From Methanosarcinaceae archaeon (lineage in GTDB: Archaea > Halobacteriota > Methanosarcinia > Methanosarcinales > Methanosarcinaceae), in contig DQIO01000292.1 of assembly GCA_020793555.1 (NCBI GenBank), positions 1-14,849 of the forward strand: a stretch of 14,849 nucleotides of DNA. The letters are read 5' to 3'. Positions within the stretch are counted from its first letter, which is position 1. The number at the start of each line of letters is the position of its first letter. The position numbers and the translations under genes were made by a program. The notes beneath the pieces were generated by a model. The model was given only the letters and a program-made list of their open reading frames with translations. It did no database searches and was not told the origin of the DNA. Below, piece by piece: positions 13,638 to 14,849 of the stretch.

Positions 13638-14540
13638 TTATGGCTCATTCTGTAAATGATGTTGAACCATTGCTTTTTCGTCATGATTTTCGATAATCTT
13701 TACCGATGTTGATTGAGAAAACGTGTGCATGTATGCATGGTGGATTGTTAATACAATATCCTGAAGGTCTTGATCTTCTTCCAAGTACTTCACTTTTAAA
13801 CCAATATTTTTACATTCTTCTATAGAAATGTGGCGGGAATGTACTTTAGTATTTTCATGGTTGTTTAATTCATCTACAATACTACCAGCAATTTTCACAG
13901 CATACTCTTCATCTTTCAGCATTCCATCAAGTAGCCAATTCTTTGTCAATTCTGATGATAAGTCAATGGCTTTCTTGCAGTCACCCATAAAAGTAGGATG
14001 ATATTTTCCAACAATAACTTGCCAAAGAGGTATTGTATTTGGATCTTTTGTTATTTCTTTTATTGCTGTTTCAAATTCCTCAAGAACACCATGAGTCGAG
14101 ATACCTGAAAATTGGGGATCAATTGGTCCCAAGCTAGACTGTTTTCCCATTATTATTTCATTGCATGAACAGCATATCATAGTTCCAGCTGACATCGCAA
14201 GTTGAGGAACTATTGCTCTAATATCCCTATCAAACATTTTTTTCAAATAGTCAACAATTGACTCTGTGGCAGCTACATCTCCTCCCGGAGTATGCAATAT
14301 TAAATCAAGCCCCTTACTTCCATCCAACCCATGAATAACTGCCATTAAACCGTTTTTATCATCATCATTTATAGAAACTGTATTAATACCAGGTTTTTGT
14401 AGCCAACCAGAATAATAAGCTATCACATTTCTTCCAGTCATCTCGTGTAATTGTTTGAGATATTTTCTTCTTATAAAATCCAAAGCATCTTTTCTATTTG
14501 ATGTACTGATTTCTTCAAGAACATCATTCCAATCTGGCAT
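13638..14540 (-). CDS. Clp/crotonase-fold serine protease, SDH (SppA-like) type
   Basis: A 300-residue protein with the ClpP/SppA fold. LILHTPGGDVAATESIVDYL (80-99) carries the GG oxyanion loop and VPQLAMSAGTMICCSC the nucleophile S117; MGKQSSLGPIDPQ (131-143) is the following conserved loop. This matches the serine dehydrogenase proteinase family (SDH_sah), whose members lack the long membrane anchors of SppA. No signal peptide or membrane helix is clear, so it should be cytoplasmic. GGAGAT 7 bases upstream supports the ATG. It follows the 60-residue gene by 25 bases, probably in one operon. The substrate is unknown. Base composition is more AT rich than in the neighbouring biosynthetic genes, which hints at separate acquisition. 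Confidence 0.8.
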   Translation of the reverse strand: MPDWNDVLEEISTSNRKDALDFIRRKYLKQLHEMTGRNVIAYYSGWLQKPGINTVSINDDDKNGLMAVIHGLDGSKGLDLILHTPGGDVAATESIVDYLKKMFDRDIRAIVPQLAMSAGTMICCSCNEIIMGKQSSLGPIDPQFSGISTHGVLEEFETAIKEITKDPNTIPLWQVIVGKYHPTFMGDCKKAIDLSSELTKNWLLDGMLKDEEYAVKIAGSIVDELNNHENTKVHSRHISIEECKNIGLKVKYLEEDQDLQDIVLTIHHAYMHTFSQSTSVKIIENHDEKAMVQHHLQNEP

Positions 14541-14565
14541 GACGTTATCTCCAGTATATTTTAAA

Positions 14566-14748
14566 TCAAAAGATTATTTTTCTCTCAGTGGTTGAATTAC
14601 TCGAACTAGAATAGTACACATCACTATCTTTTACAATAGTACATTTTTCAAATTTCTTAGCAAAATCATTCGGGTTTGTATATTTTGGAAAAAATTGGAG
14701 CTCAATATTCAACTTTTTATAATGTTCTACCATCTCATTTTGATCCAT
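14566..14748 (-). CDS. Small hypothetical protein upstream of the SDH-type protease
   Basis: A 60-residue soluble, charged protein (MDQNEMVEHYKKLNIELQFF to SSSSNSTTERKIIF) that I do not recognise. It has no signal peptide or membrane helix; the C-terminal part is rich in serine and probably flexible. It is likely real: GAGGAGAT lies 5 bases upstream of the ATG, a very good ribosome binding site, and the next gene starts 25 bases after its stop. Position suggests a partner, adaptor or substrate of the protease, which is inference only. Confidence 0.6.
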   Translation of the reverse strand: MDQNEMVEHYKKLNIELQFFPKYTNPNDFAKKFEKCTIVKDSDVYYSSSSNSTTERKIIF

Positions 14749-14783
14749 ATTTATCTCCTCTCTTTTATTTCATGCACAATAAT

Positions 14784-14849
14784 ACTAGTGTCGCGTCAAC
14801 TTTCAAGTGTCGGATTATGAAGGGCATAGGGCACAATTATAAAATCAAA
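14784..14849. repeat. End-like repeat, right copy (inverted to the left one)
   Basis: ACTAGTGTCGCGTCAA (14784-14799) equals the reverse complement of 66-81 at 15 of 16 bases, and GTGTCGG follows at the same distance as the matching block on the left. If these are insertion-sequence ends, the element would extend beyond the window edge. On the minus strand an AT-rich TTTTATAATTG (about 14831-14845) could instead be a promoter element. Confidence 0.4.

Overview
The window looks like a chromosomal segment from a methanogenic archaeon, most likely in or near the Methanosarcinaceae (Methanococcoides/Methanolobus/Methanosarcina type). It carries CofE for coenzyme F420, an archaeal-type ThiC, a LeuC/homoaconitase large subunit, an UPF0248 (MJ1316) protein and a PGF-CTERM surface-protein tail. 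TATA-type promoters sit about 25-30 bases upstream of starts, often with little or no leader. The genus cannot be fixed without a search.

Layout. 1-850: an end-like repeat (66-81), then a UbiE-like methyltransferase (-). 1008-3039: a CxxCxxCC metal-cluster protein and a LeuC/AksD-type dehydratase (+). 3123-3533: a two-CBS protein (-), convergent with leuC across a hairpin. 3670-4277: an UPF0248 gene with a broken 5' end, then hisE (+). 4278-5765: an accessory stretch with a 40-bp AT palindrome, a shrunken group II intron on the minus strand (about 4628-5470, with domain V, domain VI and an RT N-terminal fragment) and decayed gene fragments. 5766-6468: a nucleotidyltransferase/HEPN toxin-antitoxin pair (+). 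6614-6820: an orphan PGF-CTERM tail (-). 6848-8122: a HerA/FtsK-type ATPase (-), divergent from a polyprenol/diacylglycerol kinase-like membrane protein and an overlapping MFS transporter (8182-10022, +). 10023-10393: a dense non-coding region with a candidate small RNA. 10394-13393: cofE, thiC and a MetF-family gene (-). 13421-13518: a possible leader ORF and a paired palindromic operator. 13638-14748: a Clp-fold (SDH-type) serine protease preceded by a 60-residue protein (-). 14784-14849: an inverted copy of the motif seen at the left end.

The ordinary content is cofactor and amino-acid biosynthesis (LeuC/AksD, HisE, CofE, ThiC, MetF); ThiC and CofE are translationally coupled. The accessory content is TA genes, intron debris and truncated genes. 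The least explained signals are non-coding: the promoter-hairpin-T-tract unit at 10060-10183, a hairpin repeat found three times, the paired operator and leader ORF upstream of metF, and an unusual arrangement of in-frame TAG codons around leuC and UPF0248-hisE, relevant because many Methanosarcinaceae can decode UAG as pyrrolysine.
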